Assembly (NCBI RefSeq): GCF_024868665.1
Contig: NC_079913.1
Location: 3,883,951-3,947,950, forward strand
From: Triplophysa rosa
Taxonomy: Eukaryota > Chordata > Actinopteri > Cypriniformes > Nemacheilidae
Length of the DNA stretch: 64,000 bases
Direction of reading: 5' to 3'
Of this stretch, positions 53,113-64,000 are shown piece by piece. Under the pieces are notes generated by a model. The model did not search any database. It saw nothing but the letters and a program-made list of their open reading frames with translations, and had not been told where the DNA came from. How positions within the stretch are numbered: position 1 is the first letter of the stretch; each line of letters starts with the position of its first letter. Made by a program: the position numbers and the translations under genes.

Positions 53113-55270
53113 TAGTAAAACCAACATGTGTGTGCATATGCATGAAATTTAGATGTGATATCAGGTTCAAAACACTGAGTCACTGTGATCAAGGGTTTTT
53201 TCTTTCTAGATGCCGCATTAACTTCTTTAATGGATGATCTTTTCTCTTTTCAATCAATTCCAAATTTATTCAACTACAGTTTAATTTTACTCTGCAACAT
53301 GATAGCAAAGATGTGCATCATACACTACAAAAGCTCAACAATATGCAAAATCCTAAACAGTTTTGTACATGCATAGTTTTTATTGTAGTTTTATTAGGCA
53401 TACTATTTTAAATTAGCTTTCATTTACAAATTTTTAGTTTTGATGCTAATTTTAGTTTTTATTCAGTCTCTTATTTTTAGTTTATTTATTTATTAATTTT
53501 TATTTTTATAATAACCCAGACCTGAACAGCAGCAAAGTCATTTCTACTTTTGACTTTACAAAACCCAATGTGATCCTCAAACCACATTCATCTTCTTGGT
53601 AAGTGAACCTGTATTTAATCTGGGTGTCATTTTCTTCTACAATATATACTTTCAGTTTTTGACCTGTGACGCACCAGAAAAACTGTTTCACAGAATAAGT
53701 TGCAGGTTAAACTGGTTTCGTAACTGTGCAAGTTAGTGATTCCAGAAAACTCAATTCTTACATGATCTCCTAGGCGTGATCTCATTAAGCTTTTATATTT
53801 AATGTGTGTTTATCTACTGTACTGTACACTCCCTGTGAATGGAGATTTATAGGGTCATTTGGGTTCTATAATGAAAGCCTTTAGCACAGAGAGCTTGTGT
53901 GCCAACCACAGAAACTCTGCCCGCTCGCATGACTCGACAAAGATCTGGAGTGCTTTCAAACTAAATCTAGATCTAGCATTTTAGAACACCAAATACTATA
54001 CTGAAAGATACTGCTCTCTGTGTCATTCTTTCAAATGTATGTGTGTGGGATGTGTTATTAAAAGCGTCTTTAGTTCTGTACCTTCTCTTTAGAGTAATAA
54101 AGACAGCTATTGAAATGAAAACATACTGTAGTACGAACAATGATAAAACATTCTGCACATTTTCAACACACCCACATTTCCCACGCACCTGGCTAATTAT
54201 TAGTAAATTTCTTCATGACAACAAGCACAGATATTTTTAGTCTTATATTCTGTTCAGGTTAAAATGGGGCATATATCTGCAAAATATGAGTAATAAATTC
54301 TTGTTCTTTTTTGCCATTAAAATACTTAACAGACAGGAGAACGAAACATGGTGTGGTAGGGTAAAGCAAAGGTAAAACAGGGTGTTCTGTACAGACGGGT
54401 CTCTTGTATGCCTTTGAAAGGCTTTCTTTTGCAATAATGACCTGCTTTTCACACAGCCACGGAGTATATGATTCAAATATTGATTCAAGTAGAAATTATT
54501 TTATGAGAAATAAGTGATATAAGAGACTTGAAACTAGCACAGACCGAACATCAATTCATTTGTGTTTGATGTTTTATAGTGTTGAAGCTTTATTCATCAG
54601 AAGAGGAACAGACGAAAGTGTGTGGTGGTTTATTAACTTCCCTACAGGAGTCAAATGTGTGAGATAGCAGACTCAGATAATGAAGATAGCAGACAAACAT
54701 AAATAAACATCAGCATCATAAAGTCTTTTTTACTGCTGTACAGGCCAACAAATGAAGTGAACATTAAATAAAATCATAAAACGCTATCTATGTAAACGGT
54801 ACATATATATACAGTATATATATATATATATAGTAAAGTCAACTTTTAACGTGTTACCCTTTTATTTACATTCCATTTAAAGTGTCACATGACAAGCATG
54901 ATGAGAATACATGACGAATGATGACATGTTTTGCATTCTTTCCTCCCTCCACACCACAGACTGTTGGTATTGTGTAATATATTGTGTATGTATGTTTCAT
55001 GTGTCATGTACGCCGTATATTGAGATTAACCTAAATTCATTCAGAGTTCAAACACACATGAATGACCAGAAACGCCGCAGCGGAAGTTTATGTCGACTTT
55101 CAGATGTAAGTAGGTTTCATTTGTGGTGGAAGTGAATCTTAAATGAGAGGAAGCTTTGTTCGGAATATCTTGTGTTCAGTAGTTTGGTTGCACTGATGAA
55201 ATGAAAAAATATGATTATTAAGTTTAAACTAGAAAACTGGCAGCTGTGGTTCGCAGAAATCACTTAAAAG
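53113..55270. other. Intergenic sequence, nothing identified
   Basis: AT-rich, with a short (TA)n run at about 54806-54832. No gene or element boundary recognised. Confidence 0.45.
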
Positions 55271-56916
55271 CAGAGGTGGACGAAGTACACAACTTCCTTA
55301 CTTGAGTGAAAGTACAGATACTACTGGTCAAATATTACTCCACTACAAGTAAAAGTTGTAAAGACAGATTCTTACTTGAGTAAAAGTACAGAAGTACGTG
55401 CTTTTAAAAGTACTCAAGTATTAAAAGTAAATTTCCTTTATGTCAGTTGTGCATTGTTTTATTGTCGTATACCTTATGCCTCTGAAGCACCCTACTGAAT
55501 ACACCGAGTAGCTCACAGAATCAGTGGTATTAAAGGAGTAGTTCACTTCAAAATTTGCCCCCATTGACTTTCCATAGTAGTTTTTATTCCTACTATGGAA
55601 AGTCAATGGGGGCAAATTTTGCAGTGAGCAACTCCTTTAAGAGCTTTATATGTTTAGCACACATATGTTTAGTTTAGATATAATCCTGTATGATCATTTA
55701 GCCTATTATCCTCATTAGCCCCCTAGGCCTATATGTATTTATGAGCAGTGTTCTTTTATTTTGTATATTCCCTTTACCAGTTTTAGCAGCAATTTACCAG
55801 TAAGTAGTAAGGTTCTTGTAAATAGTAAAGTGTAGAAGCCATGTGTTTGTTGGACTTATACCATAATTTAACTACAAACATAAACTATAGCTAGTATAAT
55901 AATGAATATAATGAAACTATGGTATGTTTAGTTGCTGTGGTTTTACTAAAGATTATTAATTGGAGTATGGTTCCTATATTTAGAAAATGGTAAATTTGTG
56001 GATACTGTGGTTTTAATGCAAATACCATCCCTGCTGAAAAAAAACAATGAATTTTTTAATTAGAATGAGATTTTTAAATTAAATTCCTCTTTGTAGTGTG
56101 TTTTGGGTTTTATTCCAATAGGATTTACCATCCCAGCAATAGAATCCATCACATACAAGTAGACAACAAGTATCCATAGTACAATTCCATAATAACCATT
56201 AAATCCATTACATTTTATGTTGTATTTTGGGCAGGGTTCTATGTTTTTATTTCAACAGGAATACTTAAACTATAGTTACTTCAGTAAAAACATCATTCAT
56301 TTTCCAAATCGCTTTAAATGATATAGCAGCAGATCAGAAGTTAACACGCACGGTAGCTCAAGGTGTATGTGATGCTTATTTACCGTTTAGCCGTTATGCC
56401 GATCATTTTCATGACAATGTTTCAACGATCTTTGACTGATCGTAACCACAATGATTACACCACACTTTAACATGTGCCTTTTTCTCTTTTAATGTTCTAT
56501 TTGCCTTTTCAGAGCGCTATCAACGATGTAGCAGCGCCTACGTTTACATTAGTTTAGCGGGGAAGATCCCAGAGTTGCCAGATTTGCGTTAAAAAAATCT
56601 GCCAAATGGCCATTCAAAGCTTGCCGGAAACCGCGACTTAGAAAAACTGAAATACTTGGCAACAGTAAAAGGTCCTGGCAGATCGCAAGCCAGATAAATT
56701 GGCACACAGGAAACCCCGCTGCATAGAAACCATTTTCTACTTTTGGACCTTTTTATAAATGTAGTGAAGTAAAAAGTATGATATTTGTCTTTCAAATGTA
56801 GTCAAGTTAAAGTACAAGTACTCAGAAAAAATAATACTCAAGTAAAGTACAGATACTCAAAAAGTGTACTTAAGTACAGTACTCAGGCAAATTTACTTCG
56901 TTACTGTCCACCTCTG
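55271..56916. mobile_element. hAT-like element with ACTCAAGTA subterminal motifs
   Basis: Starts CAGAGGTGGACGAAGTACAC and ends with the inverse of CAGAGGTGGACAGTAACGAA. Subterminal AGTACTCAAGTA-type motifs are related to those of the element at 8187-9367, but the body (1646 bp) differs. The flanking 8 bp do not match well (cttaaaag against aaaggttt). No transposase. Confidence 0.75.
55530..55640. mobile_element. Near-perfect 111-bp palindromic MITE nested in the hAT-like element
   Basis: TTAAAGGAGTAGTTCACTTC at the left pairs with the inverse at the right. The inner arms, AAAATTTGCCCCCATTGACT onward, are perfectly complementary around a loop of about 8 nt. TTAA edges suggest the same class as the other TTAA MITEs. 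Perfect arms imply a young insertion. Confidence 0.85.
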
Positions 56917-57380
56917 AAAGGTTTTTTATCAAAAAGAATGTAATCTGTTACTATTGTATATTTTAACTAACACACACACTTTTTTTTAATAATTCACAAA
57001 AATCCTTTATGGTTGTTTTTAGCCAGTTGTATATGTTGTTCCAGCTCAAGATTAAGACCAGCACACAACGATACACACAAAACCACAAACAGGTTCAGCT
57101 GAGTGTGTTGTGCTGTACAGTGAATCAGGCTGGTATACTGAACATTCATACTCTCAGAGAGAGAGAGAGAGGTCAGAGCACAGATGTGTTTGTGTGATGG
57201 TCTTATGTAAGCAGCTGTTGACATGATTCATGCTGAAGTGTCACTGCATCCTGACGGATGATTTACACACAAACACGCATCTGCTTGTTTTGTTGTCATA
57301 CATGCACCTTCACAATGACACTATATTCCTTTAGACATGCATTAAACATGAGATTGTGTGTGTGTGTGTGTGTGTGTGTA

Positions 57381-57645
57381 CTTGTACATCTATATTTGTG
57401 AGGACCGGTTTGAGCTGTAGACCAGAGGTGTGAGGACAAGGAGAGTAAAGTGAGGACATTTTGGCCGGTCCTCACGTCCAGAGACCCCTTTAAAGGGCTG
57501 TTTGAGGGTGAAGACTTGGTTTTAGGGTTTAGGTTATAATTAGGTTTGGGGTAAGGGTTAGGGTCAGGCATGTAGTTCTGATGGTTAGGGTAACGGGCTA
57601 GAGATTGCATTGCGTCAATGTATGTCCTCATAAAGATAGCTGCGC
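57381..57645. repeat. Fish interspersed repeat with telomere-like tract
   Basis: Begins TTGTGAGGACCGGTTTGAGC and ends CCTCATAAAGATAGC, with complementary end motifs (TGAGGACC/GGTCCTCA). The middle holds TTTAGGGTTTAGG and GTAAGGGTTAGGGTC, resembling interstitial telomeric repeats. The family is widespread in fish. Confidence 0.6.
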
Positions 57646-57649
57646 AAAC

Positions 57650-57891
<242 letters not shown>

Positions 57892-58404
57892 TGCCCTCAT
57901 AAGGGTGTATGAAACAAAGAAAAATGGAGATGTGACTCGTGACAAACACTTCACCATCAGTCTATTACTCATATATACTCATCATTCTAAAATAATAAAA
58001 CATTAATAAAAGCTACTCTTTTATTGTGCAGTATTTTAATACACAACAATTATTTTAATTATTATATGGCTGAATTTCTTACAAAAATAATGTAAAGCCT
58101 ATTTTATGAGACATTTTCATGACAATTAAGCACATTTTACATTAATTTTTAAACAATTACGATATATTATTACAATTTCAACGTATTTATTCTGTATGAT
58201 AGTTGTTGTTTTTCCTATTTAAAAATATCGCTACATTAAAAAAAATCACTGTTGGAGCTGAGATATGAGCTGGACGTGTTTTTGTGAGATTCAATCTATT
58301 ATCTTTATGATTCATTTATTTTTGACATATTCCTTCATCCTCACATCACCGTGGCAACAAAACATCTATTAATTACATATCAAGAAAAACACACAGAAAA
58401 GGAC

Positions 58405-60356
58405 ATAGCTTCACATTTTCTTTATTCGTCATGTTACATAACATGGAAACAGCTTCAGTGATACAAAAATCCCCCAATGCAACGACTGCTCTTGATTGGC
58501 TGATTGGCTAGCGGCAGTCACACGGCACTTTTGTGAGATTGTAGTAAGGCATTTTGTGCACAGTCATTTCTCACTAGTGTGTGTTCCTCTACGCTTCAAC
58601 TACAGCGTTTATGTCACATTACCAAAATACATGTAAACGGTTTTAATTTGTACATTCAGATTGAAATACTCCTGCATATTTTCCCTGAAGGAAGTAACAG
58701 GCACAGGCCTGTGAGACAAAAGTACAGACTGACCGGGATGTTCAAGGGAGAGTAAACGCGCTTGAAGTTCTTCATGAAACGATCCATTCAAGAGACAAAA
58801 TGGTTAGACATTTCTGTATCCACTAAAAGAATGCTGTAAGCGTCTCGATATGACGAATAAAAGTCTTTTTTAAAAGATGAACACTTTGATGCAAAACTAT
58901 GGAAGACAAACTGTTTTTTGTTTAGACTAAATTATTAACAGGGTCCTTTGTGATTTCATGTTGACTTTAAACTCCATATTAAACTCACACATGTAAGAAA
59001 TGTCAGTCCAATACTTTGAAGAGGTAAACTGTGGAAGACAATACTGCTCAATATCGCTGAGACATAAACACAATCTATCTGATAGTTACAAAAAGGCTGG
59101 ATGTTTGCCAAACATCGTCCCATCTATCGTCTATTCATATTCCAAAGAGGAACTTCAAACAGAAACAATGGATGTCAAGTACCATTCCAGCTGCTCAAAA
59201 TCATCAAGTAACATACAGAAAAACAACAAAACACACAGACACACAGCTCCAGTTCATCATAAAAACTGTCCAACAGAAGGAACAACAGAAATACAACAGC
59301 TTTTCTACAAATTTACAAAAGAAAAAACGAAGTCACAATGGCTTCCATATCTAAAATATTATACTAAAACTCTACTGGTGAACATTTGATGTATCATCCC
59401 TTTCCAACGTCCAAAAAAGCTGACTATTTACAAACCATATACAATGTTTTGATATAAAACATGCAAAAATATCATAACCATTTCATTTGAAATATTTGCT
59501 TTATGAGTACGTAGATCACCAAATGATCTTTAAATATCGTCTGCTTTGGCAGGACCAGAGCAGAACCTGCGCACACAGAAACCGTTTCAACACGGATGGC
59601 AGACAGGCGCGTCTGTAAACGTTATTTTTCTCCGGAGAGGAAGTGTGGTGAGATACAACACAGAAAGACCTCAGATCTTCACCTACATGGATCGTTTGGC
59701 GACCGGATGTCGGGAGCTTGATCTTTGGGCTCTTGAGGCGTCAGGTCGGGGCTCGTATGAGATGACTTATGATATAAAATGAGTCAGACCTTCCCTGCCC
59801 GCTTGGCATCACCTAAACATTTCTTTCCATTCATTTTACACTGAATAAAGCAGATCTGATCTTACTGTGCTGTTCTGGTGTTATGGATCACTTCAAAAGG
59901 AAAAGCAGCCTGTTTGCTCAACTTCTTCATTTTGGTTCCAAGATTGATAATTGGACCGTTTTCCTTCACGAAGAGGAAATGTGATTTCACGGTAATGTTA
60001 AATAGTTCACCCAAACAAAAACATTCAGTCTCAATTCACTCACTTCAGAATTGAACACAATGAAAGATCAAAAAGATTTAACATTGTTGGTGTTTTTTGT
60101 TCAGCACATGTCTAGATTCATTTGACTGTTTGGAACGGGCATGAGAGTGAGAAAACGACAGTGAGTTGTATTTTTTATGTGAACTATTTCTTTAAAAAAA
60201 CACTAAAAGAAAAACAACAAACTAATTATCAATGAGCACTAATGTTGCCTAATGAAAGTCAAACGTGATTATAAAATGTATCTTTGTTGGCGTGTCTTGA
60301 AGACAAATCCAGAAGTGCTTTTTGTTCCATGAACCTTCTGCCCGACTCTCTCTCTC

Positions 60357-60399
<43 letters not shown>

Positions 60400-60646
60400 G
60401 AGGCGGTTATCAATGTTCTCTCCCACAGATAATGACGCTGGCACCCGCTGTCTCTCTCCCCGTGACCCGCGGGCGAAGAGATTTGAGTAGTAAGAAAACA
60501 GAAAGGAGAGTTTAAAACAACACATGAGATCTTCGAGAGAGCGAGAGAGAGGCACAGGGTTCAATCAGAACTGAACGTCCATGTTGACATGTTCTCTGAT
60601 GAGGTGGTTTCAGTTTCAGCACCTTTGGGTGAGGGGTGAGCGGGGT
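58405..60646 (-). terminator. slc38a4 3' UTR and candidate poly(A) signal
   Basis: The best minus-strand AATAAA (tttatt at 58421-58426) lies 2.2 kb beyond the stop. The UTR would include a MITE (59998-60195) and a (CT)n run (60346-60398). A nearer cleavage site cannot be excluded. Confidence 0.45.
59998..60195. mobile_element. TTAA-flanked MITE in the slc38a4 3' UTR
   Basis: Ends TTAAATAGTTCACCCAAAC and TGTGAACTATTTCTTTAA are inverted repeats of the family seen at 23051-23523. Confidence 0.75.
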
Positions 60647-62137
60647 TTATTGAGCTTCTTTAGAACCGGAAGGATTGTGAATCCAGTCCATAGCGATCAA
60701 AGTCAAACTGCCAATCATGAAGATTATGCCCACCACCAGGAAAATGGCCGCCTGTGGACGAAGAAGGAGTGAGATTATGTTTCATGTGTTAACCCACATG
60801 ACATTTTCACACGAGCATTCTTTACCTACTTATTCATACATTCATTGCATCTATTATATATATTTTGTGGCTGTCCCTACATCAACTCGGTTATAAAACC
60901 TCACAGAAATAAATCAAAAAAAATTTCACCCAGTGATGTCACTTCCTCTGGCAGGACACTCTAGATGCCTGTGAAGTTTGTGATGCTTGTGTCTTTTATT
61001 CGTTTAAATTAGTTTAGGACTGGTTATTAGCACATGGAGTTCAAGCACAAAATGTTTTTTTTTTAATCGATTTTCAGAATAACTATTTACTCACAGATAA
61101 ACAAATACTGAAAATGTCAAATTTAAAGTGTGTTATAGGAGAACAAAAGAAATAGAACAAAACATAGGAATGATGTTTTTTCTTTGTCCTGACATGTTTT
61201 TTGCTGTTAGGCGTGCCTCTTTTGAATTGTTTTCAGTTGGCAGAGAGCGTTTTGCGCACTGCTTATGCGCGCCTTGCGTTTTTGCCGCCTGCTGCGCCTC
61301 ACGTTTTCGGCAGAGCGCTCCGAGCGCCTGAAGTTCGAAAAAAAACTAAACTGAGCAGAAAAGCGCTTGACGTCATGCGCCTTTATTCCCATTGTCCAAT
61401 CGAATGATAGGAGAGGCGGGCCTTCCGATGCGGTGACGGAACTTTACAGTTGCTTGAAACGTCCGGAGACTGCAATGATGGAGAAACTTGTGCTGGCTGA
61501 CACGGGTTAACCGAGAAAGGTCCGAGCAAGCGTCCTCTGCTTGTACCTTTTTTAAGTTTCTGATAATAAGACAGTTAACAGCAACTAGAGCGCTCGCGCT
61601 ATAATCCTTGACTGACAGGACAGCTGTTTTGGTGGTTACCTAGCAACATAAAAAAACGCTGCGCGATTCTCTTTTTAAAGAGTCAACCAAAAGAGCAGCG
61701 CGGTGCGCCTCGCGTTTTCGAACATGAAAAGCACGTTCTATGTGATCGCCCCCTATACCCATATAATATAACACAGTATAACCATATAATGTCTTGTGTA
61801 CTCACTGATATTTTCTGTGGTGATCTGAATGGTAAACTCTTGACTAGTCGCAGGTAAAACGCTGCCGGCAGTATAAAGATGAGCATTGTGGCTGCAGATG
61901 CTCCTGTGGAGGAAAAGAAAGATTAATGATGCGATTGATTATATTGATTACGTGTGTTCAGGTCATTTGGTCATCAGTCTTCTGAAACTCACCAATGAAT
62001 CCAAAGATATCTCTGATGGTGGGAACAAAAATCACCAGCAGATTGTTAAAGGCCAGTATCACAGCTGCAATGATGATGTGTCTGATCCAGCTGAACTCTT
62101 TTCCTGCGAAACACAGCGTGATGACGGACGACCGGAT
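60647..62137 (-). CDS. slc38a4: Amino-acid transporter SNAT4, 3' end only
   Basis: Three terminal exons are visible: 62137-61993, 61903-61806 and 60751-60647. They total 348 nt and encode the last 115 residues. The reading IRSSVITLCFAGKEFSWIRH, VIFVPTIRDIFGFIG, ASAATMLIFILPAAFYLRLV and PFRSPQKIS resembles human SLC38A4 (FRSPQK in place of the MKSVQK of SLC38A2). The C-terminus is MDWIHNPSGSKEAQ. Exon sizes (145, 98) equal those of slc38a2, as expected for tandem paralogues. SNAT4 is a system A-type transporter prominent in liver in mammals. Upstream exons lie beyond the right edge. Confidence 0.9.
61209..61757. mobile_element. GC-rich hAT-like fragment in slc38a4 intron
   Basis: CpG-rich against AT-rich flanks. 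The right end (inverse: AGGGGGCGATCACATAGAAC) resembles the terminus of the element at 63757-63942. Inverted subterminal similarity (CTCTTTTG...GCGTTTTGCGCA) links both sides, but the left terminus is missing. Its CpG richness imitates a promoter island. Confidence 0.55.
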
Positions 62138-63756
62138 CTGTAAACACAAACACACATGCGGTTAGAGAAGAAAACAAACATTTTCTGTGCATCTTACATC
62201 ACCTGGGAGCAAAAAAGAAGTCAACACACAGACACTAAATTTGGAATGTGAACCGTTGTTGTTTTTGTGAACAATTTTGTAATTTTTGTATAATTAGTAT
62301 ACATGCTGTTTTTTTCATTCTTCGTACGAAAGTTTGCTTTCAAAAATGATTTGCCACTTCACAACTTCTTAAATATAAACTACCCTTTTTATGCAGGTAT
62401 ATATGCTTAAAATATGCAGTTATAAATGCTTTAATCTAAACGTTTGAAAGGGAAACACCATAGAATTCAAAACAAATGTATGTAAGTGTATGTAACTTCA
62501 AATTATATAAACTAGATTTTTTCTACATTTTATACATTCAACAGTCAACCAAGTGTTGTGGTTGCTGCAGTTTTCATTAATATAAATCTGTTTTTAATGT
62601 CTATTGAAGCCCCTCCGACTATATGAACAATAAATGTCTAAAGTTATTAGACCTGAGACAATAAAGCTATAGTCAACAAAGAAATTACATTCTTTACCAG
62701 AACAAAAATCCAGTGCCTTTAAAGATCATTCAAAATAAATGAAATAAAAAGAATGTTATATAAACAATCTACAATGTAAACAAAATTTCTTAAAATTCCA
62801 ATGGAGGGACACTGAAAACTAATAACTAGAGAAGAGAGAGAGAGAAATGTTGTGAATGGATCAGGTACTGTACTGCCAGGAGCGAATGAGATCTGAGATC
62901 AGGTCACAGGACCTCAAGTGATCCGCTCAGAGCATGAGAACCAGCTTACACTCGGTCAAAGTTCACTACACACACACGCGCACACACACACAGCACGGTT
63001 AGGGCAGAGCCTATAACAGGATTAACACACAGTGTAAGTGAGCGGTACTATTGCATCAGCCAACAGGAAGTAAGAGACTGACAGAAGTTAAGAGGGATCA
63101 CAATAAATGCGTCTCTGACATTTCAATGATCAAACATCAGTGTGAGATTAGATGCATTTCACAGGACAGACAAATCACAAATTAAATCTTTCATCTAAAA
63201 AAGGTCTTTAGACATCGATTTTGCTTTTGAACTTGTACAAGCAAAATATACACTCTTTAAAAGTTTTTACCTAAAAAAAGGACAATTATTAATGCTCAGC
63301 TCACATGGCAAAATATTAAAACATACACAATTTTTTCCCCAAGATGTCTCCTCCAGTTACAGCACCTGCCTCTGACACCAGCACCTGCAACAGTATCAAA
63401 TGTCATATTTCACAGGGTCCAATATTTCGTAACTCCAATATCCATTACTGTTCCCGTAACTTAATCTTAAAAAGATGTATATATTGCATTATGACAGCCC
63501 TTCAATAAATAGATGCCGTTTGTGACTCTCTCGGAGAGTCTCTGTTCATCACATGAGTGTGACATTTCCATTCTTTGGCTGTTCGACCTCAAACTATTCG
63601 GCATCTGCCGGCGAGTCGCTCTGAACCCCAGAACTGACCACACGACTGAATGTGTGATATTCTACCAGTGACCCTAATTCTCAACTCACTGCGGCGGGCC
63701 GTCATGTCTTTTTTGTTCCTTCCAGTGTCAAAGAAAAACTCAAAGTAGACAAGCTA
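62138..63756. other. slc38a4 intron or upstream sequence, no exon seen
   Basis: No exon matching the preceding SLC38 exon (the TVPVVLFP region) is found on the minus strand, so the intron extends beyond the window or the exon is outside it. A short (CA)n tract lies at about 62970-62995. Confidence 0.5.
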
Positions 63757-63942
63757 AGGGGCGATTCACATTTCGCGTCTTTTATTGTAAATGTAGAAAC
63801 GCGGCAGGCGTGTGCAAATAGGTCGCGGCCCGTACCGTATGCGCGTTGCACACATTTTTCGAGATGGAAATAGTTCAACTTTACAGAGTTCCGCGCGTGC
63901 ACGACTAGAGAAAGCGGCACGGCTCGCGTGTGGATCACCCCT
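63757..63942. mobile_element. Short GC-rich MITE with AGGGGYGATYCACA termini
   Basis: The left end AGGGGCGATTCACATTTCGC and the inverse of the right end, AGGGGTGATCCACACGCG, form inverted repeats. The 186-bp body is CpG-rich. The target duplication is unclear. Likely a hAT-type non-autonomous element related to the fragment at 61209-61757. Confidence 0.7.
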
Positions 63943-64000
63943 AACACAGCTATGATTTTCAGCAGGAACATTTGTACAATATAATTTTGTACATTTTCAT

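Overview
The window is a piece of a teleost fish nuclear genome, most likely a cyprinid-like (ostariophysan) species. The reasons are intron-rich vertebrate genes, tRNA-derived SINEs carrying the fish L2-type tail, many hAT, TTAA-type and CACTA-like non-autonomous DNA transposons, and long (AG)n and (TG)n tracts. There are no prokaryotic features. One assembly gap (106 N) lies inside an (AG)n tract at 29223-29328.

Four protein-coding genes are present, in the same order as in human 12q12: arid2 (+, 4080-16943 coding), scaf11 (-, 29729-35891), slc38a2 (-, 38816-43436) and the 3' end of slc38a4 (-, 60647-62137, cut off by the window edge). My 21-exon arid2 model sums to 4953 nt (1650 codons plus stop). 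My 15-coding-exon slc38a2 model sums to 1491 nt (496 codons plus stop). Both are in frame throughout, which supports the exon boundaries. scaf11 is clear at both ends but has one unresolved reading-phase junction between exons 5 and 7. SLC38A1, which mammals have between SCAF11 and SLC38A2, is absent from this interval.

Layout: 1-2700 AT-rich flank with a fold-back transposon and CTCF-like motifs; 2.7-4.1 kb CpG-rich promoter zone with a possible small divergent transcript; 4.1-18.3 kb arid2, with a 1.2 kb hAT element in intron 3; 18.3-28.8 kb gap between the convergent arid2 and scaf11, dominated by repeats. These include an unusual 3.4 kb cluster of about 21 tRNA-like units (eight on +, thirteen on -), part of it a 258-bp tandem array, and a family of repeats each carrying a CTCF-like motif. 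28.8-36.5 kb is scaf11; 37.3-44.9 kb is slc38a2 with a compact promoter (TATA, amino-acid-response-like and UPR-like elements); 45-58.4 kb is a gene desert of transposons and microsatellites; 58.4-64 kb is the 3' part of slc38a4.

Functionally, arid2 encodes the ARID/RFX subunit that defines the PBAF chromatin-remodelling complex, scaf11 a RING and RS-rich splicing-associated protein, and slc38a2 and slc38a4 sodium-coupled amino-acid transporters (SNAT2 and SNAT4). The genes do not form a pathway; they are a conserved syntenic block. The most interesting non-coding structures are the tRNA-like array, the repeated CTCF-like motifs between the convergent genes, and the slc38a2 promoter.
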